A DNA stretch of 64,000 bases from Pseudooceanicola atlanticus (GCF_000768315.1 NZ_AQQX01000004.1:1-64000), one strand, 5' to 3'; shown: positions 28,672 through 37,642, counted from the stretch's first letter. A program made the numbers and translations. The notes: generated from the sequence alone by a model not told the origin.

Positions 28672-29351
28672 CACACGTCCTCCTTGCTGGCCATGAGTTC
28701 CGCGGCAGGGCTGACCATCGGCGCCAGCGCGTCGATGATCGCGCGGGCCTCTGCCTCGCTGGCGGATTGTGCGGCGCGCAGGCCTTCCAGCTCGGTCATC
28801 ATCGCCTTGTTGATCAGGTTCGCATCGCCCAACTGGCTTTCATTGGCGCTGCGCAGCGACTGGTTCACCTCGCGCAGCTGCGCGTTGTTCTTGCGCAGGC
28901 GGTTCATTTCCCGGTTCATCTCGGCCAGGGCGGTTTTCTGTTCCGCAACCTGCGCTTCCAGCGCTTCGATGCGATCCTGGGCTTCGGTGTCGGGCTCGGC
29001 CACTGGGGTCGCGACCGGGGCGACGGGTTCGGGGGCCGGCGCGGGGGCCGCGGCGGCCTGTTCGACGGCCTCGCTCAGGCGGGCAATCTCCGACTGCGCC
29101 TCGCTCAGCTTTGCTTCGGCATCCGCGAGGGCGGTGCGCTGATCGGCCAGCGCGGATTGCTCCGCCTCCAGCGCGGCCTTGGCTTCGGCATGGGCACCCT
29201 GCTCTTCCGCCAGCGCGGTTTTCAGGCTTTCCACTTCCTCCGGATCGATGCCGGAGGCCGAAGGAGCAGCGACGGGCAGAGCTTCGATGCCGTCGCCGAT
29301 CCGATCCATCGCCGCGGTCAGACGTCGCTGAAACTCTTCGATATCACTCAT
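28671..29351 (-). CDS. coiled-coil protein upstream of zapA
   Basis: A 226-residue acidic, Ala/Glu-rich protein. Residues about 45-105 and 135-195 form long predicted coiled coils (EVESLKTALAEEQGAHAEAKA; QDRIEALEAQVAEQKTALAEM), separated by a Pro/Ala/Val linker (APAPAPEPVAPVATPVAEP). The ATG at 29351 gives MSDIEEFQRRLTAAMDRIG. It is translationally coupled to zapA and divergent from tkt. I do not recognise a named family; by analogy to ZapB, a coiled-coil partner of ZapA, a division role is a reasonable but unproved inference. Confidence 0.8.
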   Translation of the reverse strand: MSDIEEFQRRLTAAMDRIGDGIEALPVAAPSASGIDPEEVESLKTALAEEQGAHAEAKAALEAEQSALADQRTALADAEAKLSEAQSEIARLSEAVEQAAAAPAPAPEPVAPVATPVAEPDTEAQDRIEALEAQVAEQKTALAEMNREMNRLRKNNAQLREVNQSLRSANESQLGDANLINKAMMTELEGLRAAQSASEAEARAIIDALAPMVSPAAELMASKEDV

Positions 29352-29568
29352 TGCCGGGGACGCCCCTTGTGCCATTCTTGTTCGGTCCGCCTGCGGACCA
29401 TGTTGGACGGGCTGGCGAATCACCAGCCCGGTCGTATTTGGGCCAAGTCTACCGAAACATGAAGGAAAGCCCAAATGCCTCTGGAACGATGGGATAATTT
29501 CGGCTGGCCGCTCCGACACACGCGATAGCGCGACGACAGGCCGCTTGCAACTCGTGGACTGGCTGGTA

Positions 29569-29582
29569 TTGAGCGCTAACAC
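29569..29582. promoter_or_regulatory. LacI-type operator upstream of tkt (partly degenerate)
   Basis: TTGAGCGCTAACAC has one intact half-site GCTAACA around a central CG, matching the sites before both gap genes. It lies 33 bases before the tkt start. The left half deviates from TGTTAGC. Confidence 0.45.
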
Positions 29583-29614
29583 CGCCACAAATGGACCCAA
29601 AGGAGCCGATTCCC

Positions 29615-31630
29615 GTGGATCTCGAAGCCCTCCGTTCCGCCAATCCGGACCATTGGTCCAAGGCCACCGCCATCCGCGCCCTGACGCTCGACGCCGTGGC
29701 TGCCGCCAATTCCGGCCATTCCGGCATGCCGATGGGCATGGCCGACGTGGCGACCGTCCTGTTCGAGAAACACCTGAAATTCGACGCCTCTGCCCCACTC
29801 TGGCATGACCGCGACCGGTTCATCCTGTCGGCGGGCCACGGCTCCATGCTGCTTTACTCGCTGCTGCACCTGACCGGCTACGAGGATTTCCCGCTGGACG
29901 AGCTGAAGAACTTCCGCCAGCTCGGCGCCAAGACCGCCGGCCACCCGGAGAACTTCCTGGCCAACGGGATCGAGACGACGACCGGTCCGCTGGGCCAGGG
30001 TATCTCCAACGCCGTGGGCTTTGCCATCGCCGAGGAAATCCTGCGCGCCCGCTTCGGCAAGAAGATCGTCGACCATCACACCTATGTCATCGCCGGCGAT
30101 GGCTGCCTGATGGAAGGCGTCAGCCAGGAGGCGATCGCCCTGGCCGGCCGCCAGCAGCTGTCCAAGCTGGTCGTGCTGTGGGACAACAACAACATCACCA
30201 TCGACGGCACCGTCGACCTGGCGGACCGCACCGACCAGATCAAGCGCTTCGAGGCCTCCGGCTGGGACGTGCGCGAAATCGATGGCCACAACCCCGAGGA
30301 AATCGACGAGGCGCTGACCTGGGCCAAGACCGGCAAGCGTCCCAAGATGATCGCCTGCAAAACCCATATCGCCCTGGGCCACGCCGCGCAGGACACCTCC
30401 AAGGGCCATGGCGCGCTGACCGATGCCGATCAGCTGCAGGCCGCCAAGATCGCCTATGGCTGGGATGCCGGCCCGTTCGAAATCCCCGCCGACGTGAAGT
30501 CCGCCTGGGAGGAAATCGGCCGCCGTGGCACCGAGGACCGCTTCGCTTGGGAAGCGCGGCTGGAAGAGATCTCGGACCGCAAGCGCGCTGAATTCCACCG
30601 CACCATGAACGGTGAAGCGCCGAAGAAACTGGGCGCGGTAATCCGGGCCTTCAAGAAGCAATGCGCCGAAAGCCAGCCCAAGGCGGCCACGCGCAAGGCG
30701 TCTGAAATGGTGCTTGAAGTGGTCAATCCGGTCCTGCTGGACACCGTCGGCGGTTCTGCCGACCTGACCGGGTCGAACAACACCAAGACCGGCGACATGG
30801 AAGTCTTCGACGAGACCAACCGCGACGGTCGCTTCATCCATTACGGCATCCGCGAACACGGCATGGCCGCCGCGATGAACGGCATGGCGCTGCATGGCGG
30901 TATCCGCCCCTATTCCGGCACCTTCATGTGCTTCACCGATTACGCGCGCCCCGCGATGCGCCTGTCGGCCCTGATGCAGCAGCCGGTCGTCTACGTGATG
31001 ACCCATGACAGCATCGGTCTGGGCGAAGACGGCCCGACCCACCAGCCGGTGGAACACCTGGCCATTTCGCGCGCCACGCCGAACACCCTGGTCTTCCGTC
31101 CCGCCGACGTGGTCGAAACCGCAGAGGCCTGGGAACTGGCCCTGACGCAGACCGGCACGCCTTCGGTGCTGTCGCTGACCCGCCAGGGTCTGCCGGCCGT
31201 TCGCAAGGATCACAAGGCCAAGAACCTGACCGCCCAGGGCGCCTACGTGCTGGCGGATGCTGAGGGCAAGCGCCAGGCCATCCTGATCGCCACCGGCTCC
31301 GAGGTTGCCATCGCGATGGAGGCCAAGGCCCTGCTCGAGGCCGAAGGCATCGGCACCCGCGTCGTCTCCATGCCCTGCATGGAACTGTTCGCCGAACAGG
31401 ACGAAGCCTATCGCAAGCGCGTGCTGCCCGCGGGCCCCGTCCGCGTCGCGGTCGAGGCCGGGATGCGCATGGGGTGGGATCGCTGGCTGCTGGGCGAACG
31501 TGGCCGCGAGAAGAAGGCCGATTTCGTCGGCATGTCGAGCTTCGGCGCTTCCGCCCCCGCAGAGGTCCTCTACGAACATTTCGGCATCACCGCAAAGGCC
31601 GTGGCCGGCAAGGTCAAGGCCCTGCTCTGA
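29615..31630 (+). CDS. tkt: transketolase
   Basis: A 671-residue TPP enzyme of the pentose phosphate and Calvin pathways. It has [12 protein letters not shown], the TPP-binding [13 protein letters not shown] ... WDNNNI, and the pyrimidine-domain segments YFGIREHG-type ([15 protein letters not shown]) and [21 protein letters not shown] at 29615 is preferred over ATG at 29591 because AAAGGAG lies nine bases before it and the N-terminus [14 protein letters not shown] fits the family. It stands alone, divergent from the coiled-coil/zapA genes, and ends in a terminator. Confidence 0.95.
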   Translation: MDLEALRSANPDHWSKATAIRALTLDAVAAANSGHSGMPMGMADVATVLFEKHLKFDASAPLWHDRDRFILSAGHGSMLLYSLLHLTGYEDFPLDELKNFRQLGAKTAGHPENFLANGIETTTGPLGQGISNAVGFAIAEEILRARFGKKIVDHHTYVIAGDGCLMEGVSQEAIALAGRQQLSKLVVLWDNNNITIDGTVDLADRTDQIKRFEASGWDVREIDGHNPEEIDEALTWAKTGKRPKMIACKTHIALGHAAQDTSKGHGALTDADQLQAAKIAYGWDAGPFEIPADVKSAWEEIGRRGTEDRFAWEARLEEISDRKRAEFHRTMNGEAPKKLGAVIRAFKKQCAESQPKAATRKASEMVLEVVNPVLLDTVGGSADLTGSNNTKTGDMEVFDETNRDGRFIHYGIREHGMAAAMNGMALHGGIRPYSGTFMCFTDYARPAMRLSALMQQPVVYVMTHDSIGLGEDGPTHQPVEHLAISRATPNTLVFRPADVVETAEAWELALTQTGTPSVLSLTRQGLPAVRKDHKAKNLTAQGAYVLADAEGKRQAILIATGSEVAIAMEAKALLEAEGIGTRVVSMPCMELFAEQDEAYRKRVLPAGPVRVAVEAGMRMGWDRWLLGERGREKKADFVGMSSFGASAPAEVLYEHFGITAKAVAGKVKALL

Positions 31631-31653
31631 TCGGCCCTGCGTTCGAAATTCAG

Positions 31654-31685
31654 AACCGCGCCGCCCCCGGGCTGGCGCGGTTTTT
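31654..31685 (+). terminator. intrinsic terminator of tkt
   Basis: AACCGCGCC (31654-31662) pairs with GGCGCGGTT (31674-31682) around an eleven-base loop that can itself pair; TTTTTCTTT follows. It starts 24 bases after the tkt stop. Confidence 0.85.
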
Positions 31686-31799
31686 CTTTGCAGGGGGTAT
31701 GCGCGGTCCTCGAAGCTGACCGGCGATGCGCCTGCCTGTCCCGGGGTGATTCCCCTCGCCACGGCATTCACGCTGCAGCGCAGCACCAGCCCTCCCATT

Positions 31800-31863
31800 G
31801 TTAGCGCCACCCCCGGAAACGGTTAGCGCCACCACATGGGAAACCGGCCAAGTTATCGCTAAC
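31800..31863. promoter_or_regulatory. three LacI-type operator copies upstream of gap1
   Basis: GTTAGCGCCACC occurs at 31800 and again at 31822, exactly two helical turns apart, and GTTATCGCTAAC at 31852-31863 is a near-palindrome with a central CG. The last copy is the best one. The same pattern precedes the second gap gene (34201) and tkt (29569). The pattern resembles the palindromes of CceR, the LacI-family regulator of central carbon metabolism in Rhodobacter sphaeroides; the motif comparison is from memory. Confidence 0.6.
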
Positions 31864-31948
31864 ACATTGTCCAGAAAGCGCTTTTTTTCTTACCCTGATG
31901 GGGGAGTCGCTGTATAGACCGGACCAAATCCCATTCAGGAGTTGTCCC

Positions 31949-32950
31949 ATGACCGTCACGCTTGGCATCAACGGATTTGGCCGCATTGGCCGCAGCACCC
32001 TCGCTCATATCGCCGAGAAGGCGCGCAATGATGTGCAGGTCGTGAAGATCAACGCCACCGGCCCGATCGAAACCAACGCCCACCTGCTGCGCTACGACAG
32101 CGTGCATGGCCGCTTCCCCGGCGAAGTGAAGGTCGCGGGCAACACGATGGACCTGGGCCGCGGCCCGATGGAGGTCTTTTCGACCTACAACCCCGATGAG
32201 CTTGACTGGTCCGGCGTCGATGTCGTGCTGGAATGCACCGGCAAGTTCAACGACGGCAACAAGGCCAATGTGCACCTTGAGCGTGGCGCGAAGAAGGTCC
32301 TGATCTCCGCCCCCGCCAAGAACGTGCAGAAGACCATCGTCTTCGGCGTGAACCACCGCGACCTGGAAGTTGGCGACACGATGATCTCCAACGGGTCCTG
32401 CACGACCAACTGCCTGGCCCCGCTGGCCAAGGTGCTGGACGAGGCGATCGGGATCGAGTCGGGCATCATGACCACGATCCATTCCTACACCGGCGACCAG
32501 CCGACGCTGGACCGCCGCCATAACGACCTCTACCGCGCACGCGCTGCGGCGATGTCGATGATCCCGACCTCCACCGGCGCCGCGAAGGCCCTGGGCGAGG
32601 TGCTGCCGAACCTGAAGGGCAAGCTGGACGGCTCTGCCATCCGCGTGCCCACGCCGAACGTCTCGGCCGTGGACCTGACCTTCATCGCCCAGAAGGACGT
32701 GACCGAGGCCGACGTGAACGAAGTGGTCCGCGAGGCCGTCGCAGGCCATATGGGCGCCGTGATGGGCTATGACCCGGAACCCAAGGTTTCCATCGACTTC
32801 ACCCATACCGAGCAGAGCTCGATCTTCGCGCCCGACCAGACCAAAGTGACTGGCAAGCGCCTGGTGCGCGTCCTGGCCTGGTACGACAACGAATGGGGCT
32901 TCTCGGCGCGCATGGCCGACGTGGCCGCCGCCATGGGCCGCCTGGTCTGA
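31949..32950 (+). CDS. gap: glyceraldehyde-3-phosphate dehydrogenase, paralog 1 (Ala at cofactor site)
   Basis: A 333-residue type [15 protein letters not shown] opens the Rossmann fold, the catalytic Cys is in [12 protein letters not shown] and the substrate-binding [12 protein letters not shown] lies near the C-terminus. The residue after INx at the end of the second strand is Ala36 (KINATG), where NAD-specific enzymes have Asp. Bacillus GapB, an NADP-using gluconeogenic enzyme, also lacks this Asp, so dual or NADP use is predicted. ATG at 31949 follows CAGGAG. Three operator copies precede it and a terminator follows. Confidence 0.95.
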   Translation: MTVTLGINGFGRIGRSTLAHIAEKARNDVQVVKINATGPIETNAHLLRYDSVHGRFPGEVKVAGNTMDLGRGPMEVFSTYNPDELDWSGVDVVLECTGKFNDGNKANVHLERGAKKVLISAPAKNVQKTIVFGVNHRDLEVGDTMISNGSCTTNCLAPLAKVLDEAIGIESGIMTTIHSYTGDQPTLDRRHNDLYRARAAAMSMIPTSTGAAKALGEVLPNLKGKLDGSAIRVPTPNVSAVDLTFIAQKDVTEADVNEVVREAVAGHMGAVMGYDPEPKVSIDFTHTEQSSIFAPDQTKVTGKRLVRVLAWYDNEWGFSARMADVAAAMGRLV

Positions 32951-32970
32951 TCGACCTGCCCCGAAACAAG

Positions 32971-33006
32971 AAAAACGCCCCGCTGGCCTGGCCGCGGGGC
33001 GTTTTT
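32971..33006 (+). terminator. terminator between gap1 and the convergent serine hydrolase
   Basis: AAAAACGCCCCGC (32971-32983) pairs perfectly with GCGGGGCGTTTTT (32994-33006) around ten bases. The flanking A and T tracts make it usable from both sides. Confidence 0.92.
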
Positions 33007-33032
33007 CGTTGTGCGCTTGTCTGGACCGGGCC

Positions 33033-34061
33033 TCAGGCGCTGCGGGCCGCCGACAGGACGGGGCCCCGGATCAGGTCCATCAAGTCGCCGAAATAGCCCC
33101 CGGACCGGGCCGGGCGCATCGGGTCCGACGTGATGGCAACCACGGTTTCCAACTCGGGCATCACGCAGATCACCTGGCCGCCATAACCGCGCGCCAGGGC
33201 AAAGCGCCCTTCGCCCTGCCCGCCCAGGAACCAGCCATAGCCATAGGACATGCCTGAAAACGGCGACCGGCCGCGCGGTTCGAACGACCTGTCCAGCCAA
33301 TCCTGGCTGATGACCCGCGTGCCATCCAGTGTGCCGCCCTGGCGCACCATTTCCCCAATCCGCAGCATCGCGCGCGGTGACAGCGCCATCTCGTTTCCGC
33401 CCATGAAACGGCCCTGCGGATCCCGCGTCCAGGGCGGGATCGACACGTCCAGCGGATTGCCAAGCCATTGCCGTGCAAGGGAAAGCAGGCTGTCGCCCGT
33501 GACCTCGGACAGGACAGCACCCAGGATATGGGTTGACCCGGTGGAATAGAGCATCCGGCCACCCGGCTCCGCCACCATCGGCCGGCCAAGCGCGTCGGCC
33601 ACCCAGTTGCCGCTGGCGACCCAGGCCCCGTATTCCGGGCCCGACGTCCGCTCCAGCCCGGCGCGCAGGGTGACCAGGTCTTCGAGCGTGATATCGGCCA
33701 CTTCGGGCGCCGCATTGGCCGGGATCAGGCCCGGGGCCAGTTCCCCGATTGTCGCGTCGACGCCCGGCACCACCTCGCGGTCGATCGCCGCGCCCAAGAG
33801 CAGGGCGACCAGCGTCTTGGACACCGATTTGACATTGGCGGCGGCACTCAGGCCCGGACCGCGCGGCGCCTCTGCCACGACTGTTTCGCCGCCCTGCGCC
33901 ACCAGGATTGCGTGAAGCTGGTCATGGCTTCGGGCGGCCTCTGCCACGGCCTCCCACGACGTCGCGGTCTGGGCAAGGCCGGGCCGCGCCAATGCGAGGG
34001 TTGCGGTGGTCATGGCCAGAAAGGCGCGGCGGTCGGGGGCAAGGGCGTGGATCTTTGTCAT
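33033..34061 (-). CDS. serine hydrolase, beta-lactamase class C-like family
   Basis: A 342-residue exported hydrolase of the penicillin-binding-protein-like fold. The start at 34061 (MTKIHALAPDRRAFLAM) gives a signal sequence with a twin-Arg-like RR before a hydrophobic stretch ending at GLAQ. The nucleophile is in NVKSVSKTLVA (SxxK = SVSK) and a YST motif in GRMLYSTGSTHI takes the place of YxN. No KTG is seen; YGGQV near the C-terminus may substitute. It lies between the two gap genes on the opposite strand, with no functional link evident. Substrate is unknown. Confidence 0.85.
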   Translation of the reverse strand: MTKIHALAPDRRAFLAMTTATLALARPGLAQTATSWEAVAEAARSHDQLHAILVAQGGETVVAEAPRGPGLSAAANVKSVSKTLVALLLGAAIDREVVPGVDATIGELAPGLIPANAAPEVADITLEDLVTLRAGLERTSGPEYGAWVASGNWVADALGRPMVAEPGGRMLYSTGSTHILGAVLSEVTGDSLLSLARQWLGNPLDVSIPPWTRDPQGRFMGGNEMALSPRAMLRIGEMVRQGGTLDGTRVISQDWLDRSFEPRGRSPFSGMSYGYGWFLGGQGEGRFALARGYGGQVICVMPELETVVAITSDPMRPARSGGYFGDLMDLIRGPVLSAARSA

Positions 34062-34200
34062 GACGCACAGACATGCAGCCCCCTGCCCAACCATCAAGCA
34101 ACGCCGCCTCACAATAGCGTGTCACCCTGGCCCTGCATCGCCGCAGGACCCGGTTTGCGGTGAGGGGTTATTTACCTCCCGGGCCTTATTGTATAGGCTT

Positions 34201-34212
34201 GTTAGCGTTAAC
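34201..34212. promoter_or_regulatory. LacI-type operator upstream of gap2
   Basis: GTTAGCGTTAAC is a near-perfect palindrome with a central CG, flanked by TT and GG, 29 bases before the gap2 start. It matches the sites before tkt and gap1. Its closeness to the start suggests repression. Confidence 0.6.
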
Positions 34213-34241
34213 GGAATCTTGCGCAGCGAACGGGGACCAGC

Positions 34242-35243
34242 ATGACCACCACTCTCGCCATCAACGGGTTCGGACGGATCGGCCGCAACGTGCTGCGCGC
34301 CATAGCGGAATCCGGCCGCAAGGATGTGGAGGTCGTGGCGATCAACGACCTCTACGACACCGAAACCAACGCCCACCTGCTGCGCTTCGACTCGGTCCAT
34401 GGCCGCTTTCCCGGCGAGGTGACGGAAGGCCCCGATTGGATCGACCTCGGCGCGGGCAGGATCACGGTCAGCGCGGAACGCAATCCCGCCGATCTGCCGT
34501 GGAAGGATGTGGACGTCGTGCTGGAATGCACCGGGCTTTTCACCGCCCGCGACAAGGCCGCCGCGCATCTGGATGCAGGCGCGGGGCGCGTCCTGATCTC
34601 CGCCCCCGGCAAGGAGGTCGACAATACCGTCGTGATGGGCGTCAACCATGGCTCTCTCGCGGCGGATCAGACGGTGATTTCCAACGCCTCCTGCACGACC
34701 AATTGCCTGGCACCGGTGGCCAAGGTTCTCAACGATACCGTGGGGATAGATCGCGGTTTCATGACGACCGTGCATTCCTACACGGGCGACCAGCCGACGC
34801 TGGATACCGGTCACAAGGACCTCTACCGCGCCCGCGCCGCGGCCATGTCGATGATCCCCACGACCACCGGGGCCGCCAAGGCCGTCGGCCTTGTCCTGCC
34901 GGAGCTTGCGGGCAAGCTGGACGGCGTGGCGATCCGCGTGCCGACGCCCAATGTCTCCTGCGTGGACCTGACCTTCGACGCCGGGCGTGATACCACCGTG
35001 GACGAGATCAACGAGGCGATGATCGCCGCTGCCAACGGGCCCCTGAAAGGCGTGCTGGACGTGACGGACAAGCCGCTGGTGTCGATTGACCTGAACCATG
35101 CCCCGGCCTCTTCGACCTTCGCACTGGACCAGACACGTGTGATGGACGGCCGTATGGTGCGGATCCTGACCTGGTACGACAATGAATGGGGCTTTTCCAA
35201 CCGGATGGCCGACGTGGCGGCCCTGATGGGCAAGCTGGGGTGA
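34242..35243 (+). CDS. gap: glyceraldehyde-3-phosphate dehydrogenase, paralog 2 (Asp at cofactor site)
   Basis: A 333-residue type I GAPDH, closely similar to the paralog 2.3 kb upstream. It keeps [10 protein letters not shown], the catalytic Cys in [12 protein letters not shown] and [12 protein letters not shown]. Here the second-strand end reads AINDLYD, with Asp36, the classic NAD-selecting residue, so this is predicted to be the NAD-dependent copy. One operator lies in its leader, and it is followed by a small membrane protein gene. The two copies probably serve opposite flux directions, as GapA and GapB do in Bacillus; this is inference. Confidence 0.95.
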   Translation: MTTTLAINGFGRIGRNVLRAIAESGRKDVEVVAINDLYDTETNAHLLRFDSVHGRFPGEVTEGPDWIDLGAGRITVSAERNPADLPWKDVDVVLECTGLFTARDKAAAHLDAGAGRVLISAPGKEVDNTVVMGVNHGSLAADQTVISNASCTTNCLAPVAKVLNDTVGIDRGFMTTVHSYTGDQPTLDTGHKDLYRARAAAMSMIPTTTGAAKAVGLVLPELAGKLDGVAIRVPTPNVSCVDLTFDAGRDTTVDEINEAMIAAANGPLKGVLDVTDKPLVSIDLNHAPASSTFALDQTRVMDGRMVRILTWYDNEWGFSNRMADVAALMGKLG

Positions 35244-35368
35244 CGGCATGCTCTGCCTGAAGAACGCCGCAACTACTCGAATGCATCTTTGGTCTCATAT
35301 GCCAAAAGCTTGATTTCGTTGCGGCCCTCAGGCATAGCGTGACCCCACGACATCGCACGGGGAAGCGC

Positions 35369-35512
35369 ATGACGAATCCGATCGCTCTGGTTCTGGGCGC
35401 CATCATTCTCGCCCTGGTCTTTGTCGATTGGCAGCTCTTCGACTGGACCTACGGCCTGTTCCTGGCCCGGAAATTCGCCGAATTGCTGGAATGGATCGCC
35501 TTCTGGCGCTAA
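35369..35512 (+). CDS. 47-residue membrane protein
   Basis: A short frame starting ATG at 35369, with GGGGAA just upstream. The product has one hydrophobic helix (IALVLGAIILALVFVDW, about 5-21) followed by an amphipathic, Trp/Phe-rich segment (LFDWTYGLFLARKFAELLEW). Composition and base use match neighbouring core genes. I believe small proteins of this kind follow gap genes in other Rhodobacteraceae, but I cannot verify that here. Function is unknown. Confidence 0.7.
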   Translation: MTNPIALVLGAIILALVFVDWQLFDWTYGLFLARKFAELLEWIAFWR

Positions 35513-35536
35513 TGGACGGTGCAATCGAGCTGAAAA

Positions 35537-36541
35537 ATGCCCAATCCTACGACTGTTGTTCTGATTGGCCTGCTGGTTCTGGTGGGCTTGGTTATCCTCG
35601 GGCTGATTGCGTTTGTCTGGAATTTCAAACGCCGCGCTGAACGGCTTGCCCCGCCGCGTGGCGCCTTTACCCGCATCTCGACCGGACGGCTGCATTACCT
35701 GGATTGCGGGTCCGGACCGGCGATCGTCCTGATCCACACGCTCGACGGCAACCTGGGCCATTTCGATCTTGGCGTGATCGACGAATTGGCCAAGAATTTC
35801 AGGGTTATAGCCGTGGATCGGCCGGGGTCCGGCTATTCGGACCGGCCCACCCATGCAGGGGCCAATATCCGCACCCAGGGCCGCCAGATGATCGAGCTGA
35901 TCGAGAAGCTGGAGATCGACAATCCCCTGATCGTGGGCCACGGCATCGGCGGCTCCATCGCGCTGGCGCTGGCCGTCGAACGGCCCGACCTGATCTGCGG
36001 GTTGGCGCTTTTGTCGCCTGTGTCGCTGCCCATCGACCCGGATGACGAAGTCGACGCCTTCAGCGATTACCAGATCGGCACCAATGCCTCGCGCTGGATC
36101 CAGGCCTGGACCACGGCGGTCCCGCACCGCATCCGCCATCCCGGCAACATCGAGGACCGCGTTTTCGGCCCCGATATCATGCCACCGGAATTCCTGATCA
36201 AGGGCGGCGCGATCCTGTCGCTGCGGCCGAACGCCTTCTTCAATGCCAGCCGCGACTATATGGCCCTGTTCGAGGACCTGCCCGGACTTTCCCGTGATTA
36301 CAAACGCTTGGCCGTGCCCGTGCGGATCCTGTTCGGCAGCGAGGACCGCCTGCTGAACCCCGATCACCACGGCACGACGCTGGTGACGCGTTACCCGCAG
36401 ATGGCGCTGAAGATGGTGGAGGGCGGACATATGCTGCCGCTCACGCATCCCGAGGATTGCGTGGCCTTCATCCGGGACAGTGCGGCGGCCCTGAAGGACC
36501 GCCGGTTCATTTCCCGAGCTTCGCCCGAAGTTTATCGTTGA
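35537..36541 (+). CDS. membrane-anchored alpha/beta hydrolase-fold protein lacking the nucleophile
   Basis: A 334-residue protein with one N-terminal membrane helix (about 7-29) and an alpha/beta hydrolase fold. The strand-turn after the cap reads IVGHGIGGSIALAL: the nucleophile elbow GxSxG is G-H-G-I-G, so the catalytic Ser is Gly136. The acid Asp270 (FGSEDRLL) and the His298 (EGGHMLPL) are kept, as is RPGSGYSDRP. An active hydrolase of the ordinary type is therefore unlikely unless Ser139 acts instead. It follows the 47-residue membrane protein and overlaps the convergent coaD by 35 bases. Confidence 0.85.
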   Translation: MPNPTTVVLIGLLVLVGLVILGLIAFVWNFKRRAERLAPPRGAFTRISTGRLHYLDCGSGPAIVLIHTLDGNLGHFDLGVIDELAKNFRVIAVDRPGSGYSDRPTHAGANIRTQGRQMIELIEKLEIDNPLIVGHGIGGSIALALAVERPDLICGLALLSPVSLPIDPDDEVDAFSDYQIGTNASRWIQAWTTAVPHRIRHPGNIEDRVFGPDIMPPEFLIKGGAILSLRPNAFFNASRDYMALFEDLPGLSRDYKRLAVPVRILFGSEDRLLNPDHHGTTLVTRYPQMALKMVEGGHMLPLTHPEDCVAFIRDSAAALKDRRFISRASPEVYR

Positions 36542-37001
36542 CCGCCGGGGTCACGAATTTCTGCACATCCCCGTCAAGCCGGCAGATCTCCTTGACCAGT
36601 TTCGAGGCGATGGCCTGGTGCTTGGCATCGGCCATCAGGAACACCGTCTCGACCTTGCTGTCGAGCGAACGGTTCATGCCAACCATTTGATATTCATACT
36701 CGAAATCAGCCACGGCGCGCAGGCCGCGAACGATGATCGACGCGCCGACATCGCGGGCGCAATGGATCAGGAGGTTCTCGAACGGGTGGGCGACAATCTC
36801 GGTCCCCGTCATTTCGGAGAGCTTGTCGCATTCCGCCTCGATCATCGCGACGCGTTCTTCCAGCGAGAAGAGAGGCCCCTTGTCACGGTTGATCGCGACG
36901 CCGATCACCAGCCTGTCTACAAGAGCGGAGGCACGGCGGATGATATCCACATGGCCGAGGGTGATGGGATCGAAGGTACCGGGGTAAAGACCAATGCGCA
37001 T
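36507..37001 (-). CDS. coaD: phosphopantetheine adenylyltransferase
   Basis: A 164-residue nucleotidyltransferase that makes dephospho-CoA from 4'-phosphopantetheine and ATP. It has YPGTFDPITLGHVDII with the TxGH motif (about 15-18), VRGLRAVADFEYEYQM and the ATP-binding end of the fold. Length is normal. A phased 11-bp repeat array lies 119 bases upstream of the start. Confidence 0.97.
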   Translation of the reverse strand: MRIGLYPGTFDPITLGHVDIIRRASALVDRLVIGVAINRDKGPLFSLEERVAMIEAECDKLSEMTGTEIVAHPFENLLIHCARDVGASIIVRGLRAVADFEYEYQMVGMNRSLDSKVETVFLMADAKHQAIASKLVKEICRLDGDVQKFVTPAVNDKLRAKLGK

Positions 37002-37120
37002 GGCGTCCTCTCGTCATCGCGATTTCGGCGCACGCAACATTATTGCGCCACGGAATGCAAGGGGGTGCGGGATATTAGTTTTACCGCCCGGCCTGCCCCA
37101 GGGTTAACCGACCGAACGGG

Positions 37121-37161
37121 ACGTCGGTATCACGTCGGTATCCGGTCGGCATTGCGTCGGT
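37121..37161 (-). repeat. phased 11-bp direct repeats upstream of coaD
   Basis: On the plus strand ACGTCGGT occurs at 37121 and 37132, with degenerate copies at 37143 and 37154, period 11. Read in the coaD direction this is the ACCGACGT motif seen before lexA. A stretch of more than 20 bases covering two units and linker is identical between the two loci. Confidence 0.75.
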
Positions 37162-37207
37162 GCGAAATCGGCGCCGGCGCGTCACCGCGAGGCGTAGATC
37201 GCCGTGA

Positions 37208-37642
37208 TCAATGCCCCGCGATCATCCCTTCCAGCGCGTCGCGCTCCATCGACAATTCGTTCAGGCGCGCCTTGACCACATCGCCGATGGTGACGATGCC
37301 GATCAGCTTGCCATCCTCGACCACCGGCATGTGACGGAAGCGGCCATCGGTCATCCGGCGCAGCACCTCGTCGGCGGTGTCGCGGCGGGTGCAGCAGATC
37401 GGGTCGGCGGTCATCAGGGCGCTGGCGGCCTCTTCGAGGATCGAACCGCCACGGCGGGTCAGCGCGCGGACGATGTCACGTTCCGACAGGATGCCGTCGG
37501 CCGTGTCGCCCTTGGCCGAGATCACGACGCCCCCGATCCGTTTATCGGCCAGCAATCGCACGACCTCGGCGATTGTCGTGCCGGGCTTGGCCGTCACGAC
37601 CCCGTCAATACCTTTGGATTGAAGGATTTGCTGTACGATCAT
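37208..37642 (-). CDS. CBS-domain pair protein
   Basis: A 144-residue protein of two CBS domains (about 8-62 and 75-135), with GGVVISAKGDTADGILSERDIVRAL and DGRFRHMPVVEDGKLIGIVTIGDV. Such stand-alone pairs usually bind adenine nucleotides and sense energy state. ATG at 37642 follows AGGAGG. No effector domain is attached. It lies upstream of coaD on the same strand, but the repeat array between them suggests separate control. Confidence 0.9.
   Translation of the reverse strand: MIVQQILQSKGIDGVVTAKPGTTIAEVVRLLADKRIGGVVISAKGDTADGILSERDIVRALTRRGGSILEEAASALMTADPICCTRRDTADEVLRRMTDGRFRHMPVVEDGKLIGIVTIGDVVKARLNELSMERDALEGMIAGH

Larger units (their letters stand above)
31631..31948. other. intergenic region tkt-gap with regulatory sites
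   Basis: No gene is visible. It contains the tkt terminator (31654-31685), about 110 bases without recognised content, three LacI-type operator copies (31800-31863) and the leader of the first gap gene with CAGGAG near 31936-31941. Confidence 0.7.

Noticed and set aside
29591-29614. ATG start of tkt at 29591
   Set aside because: The AAAGGAG site lies inside this segment and is ideally spaced for GTG at 29615.
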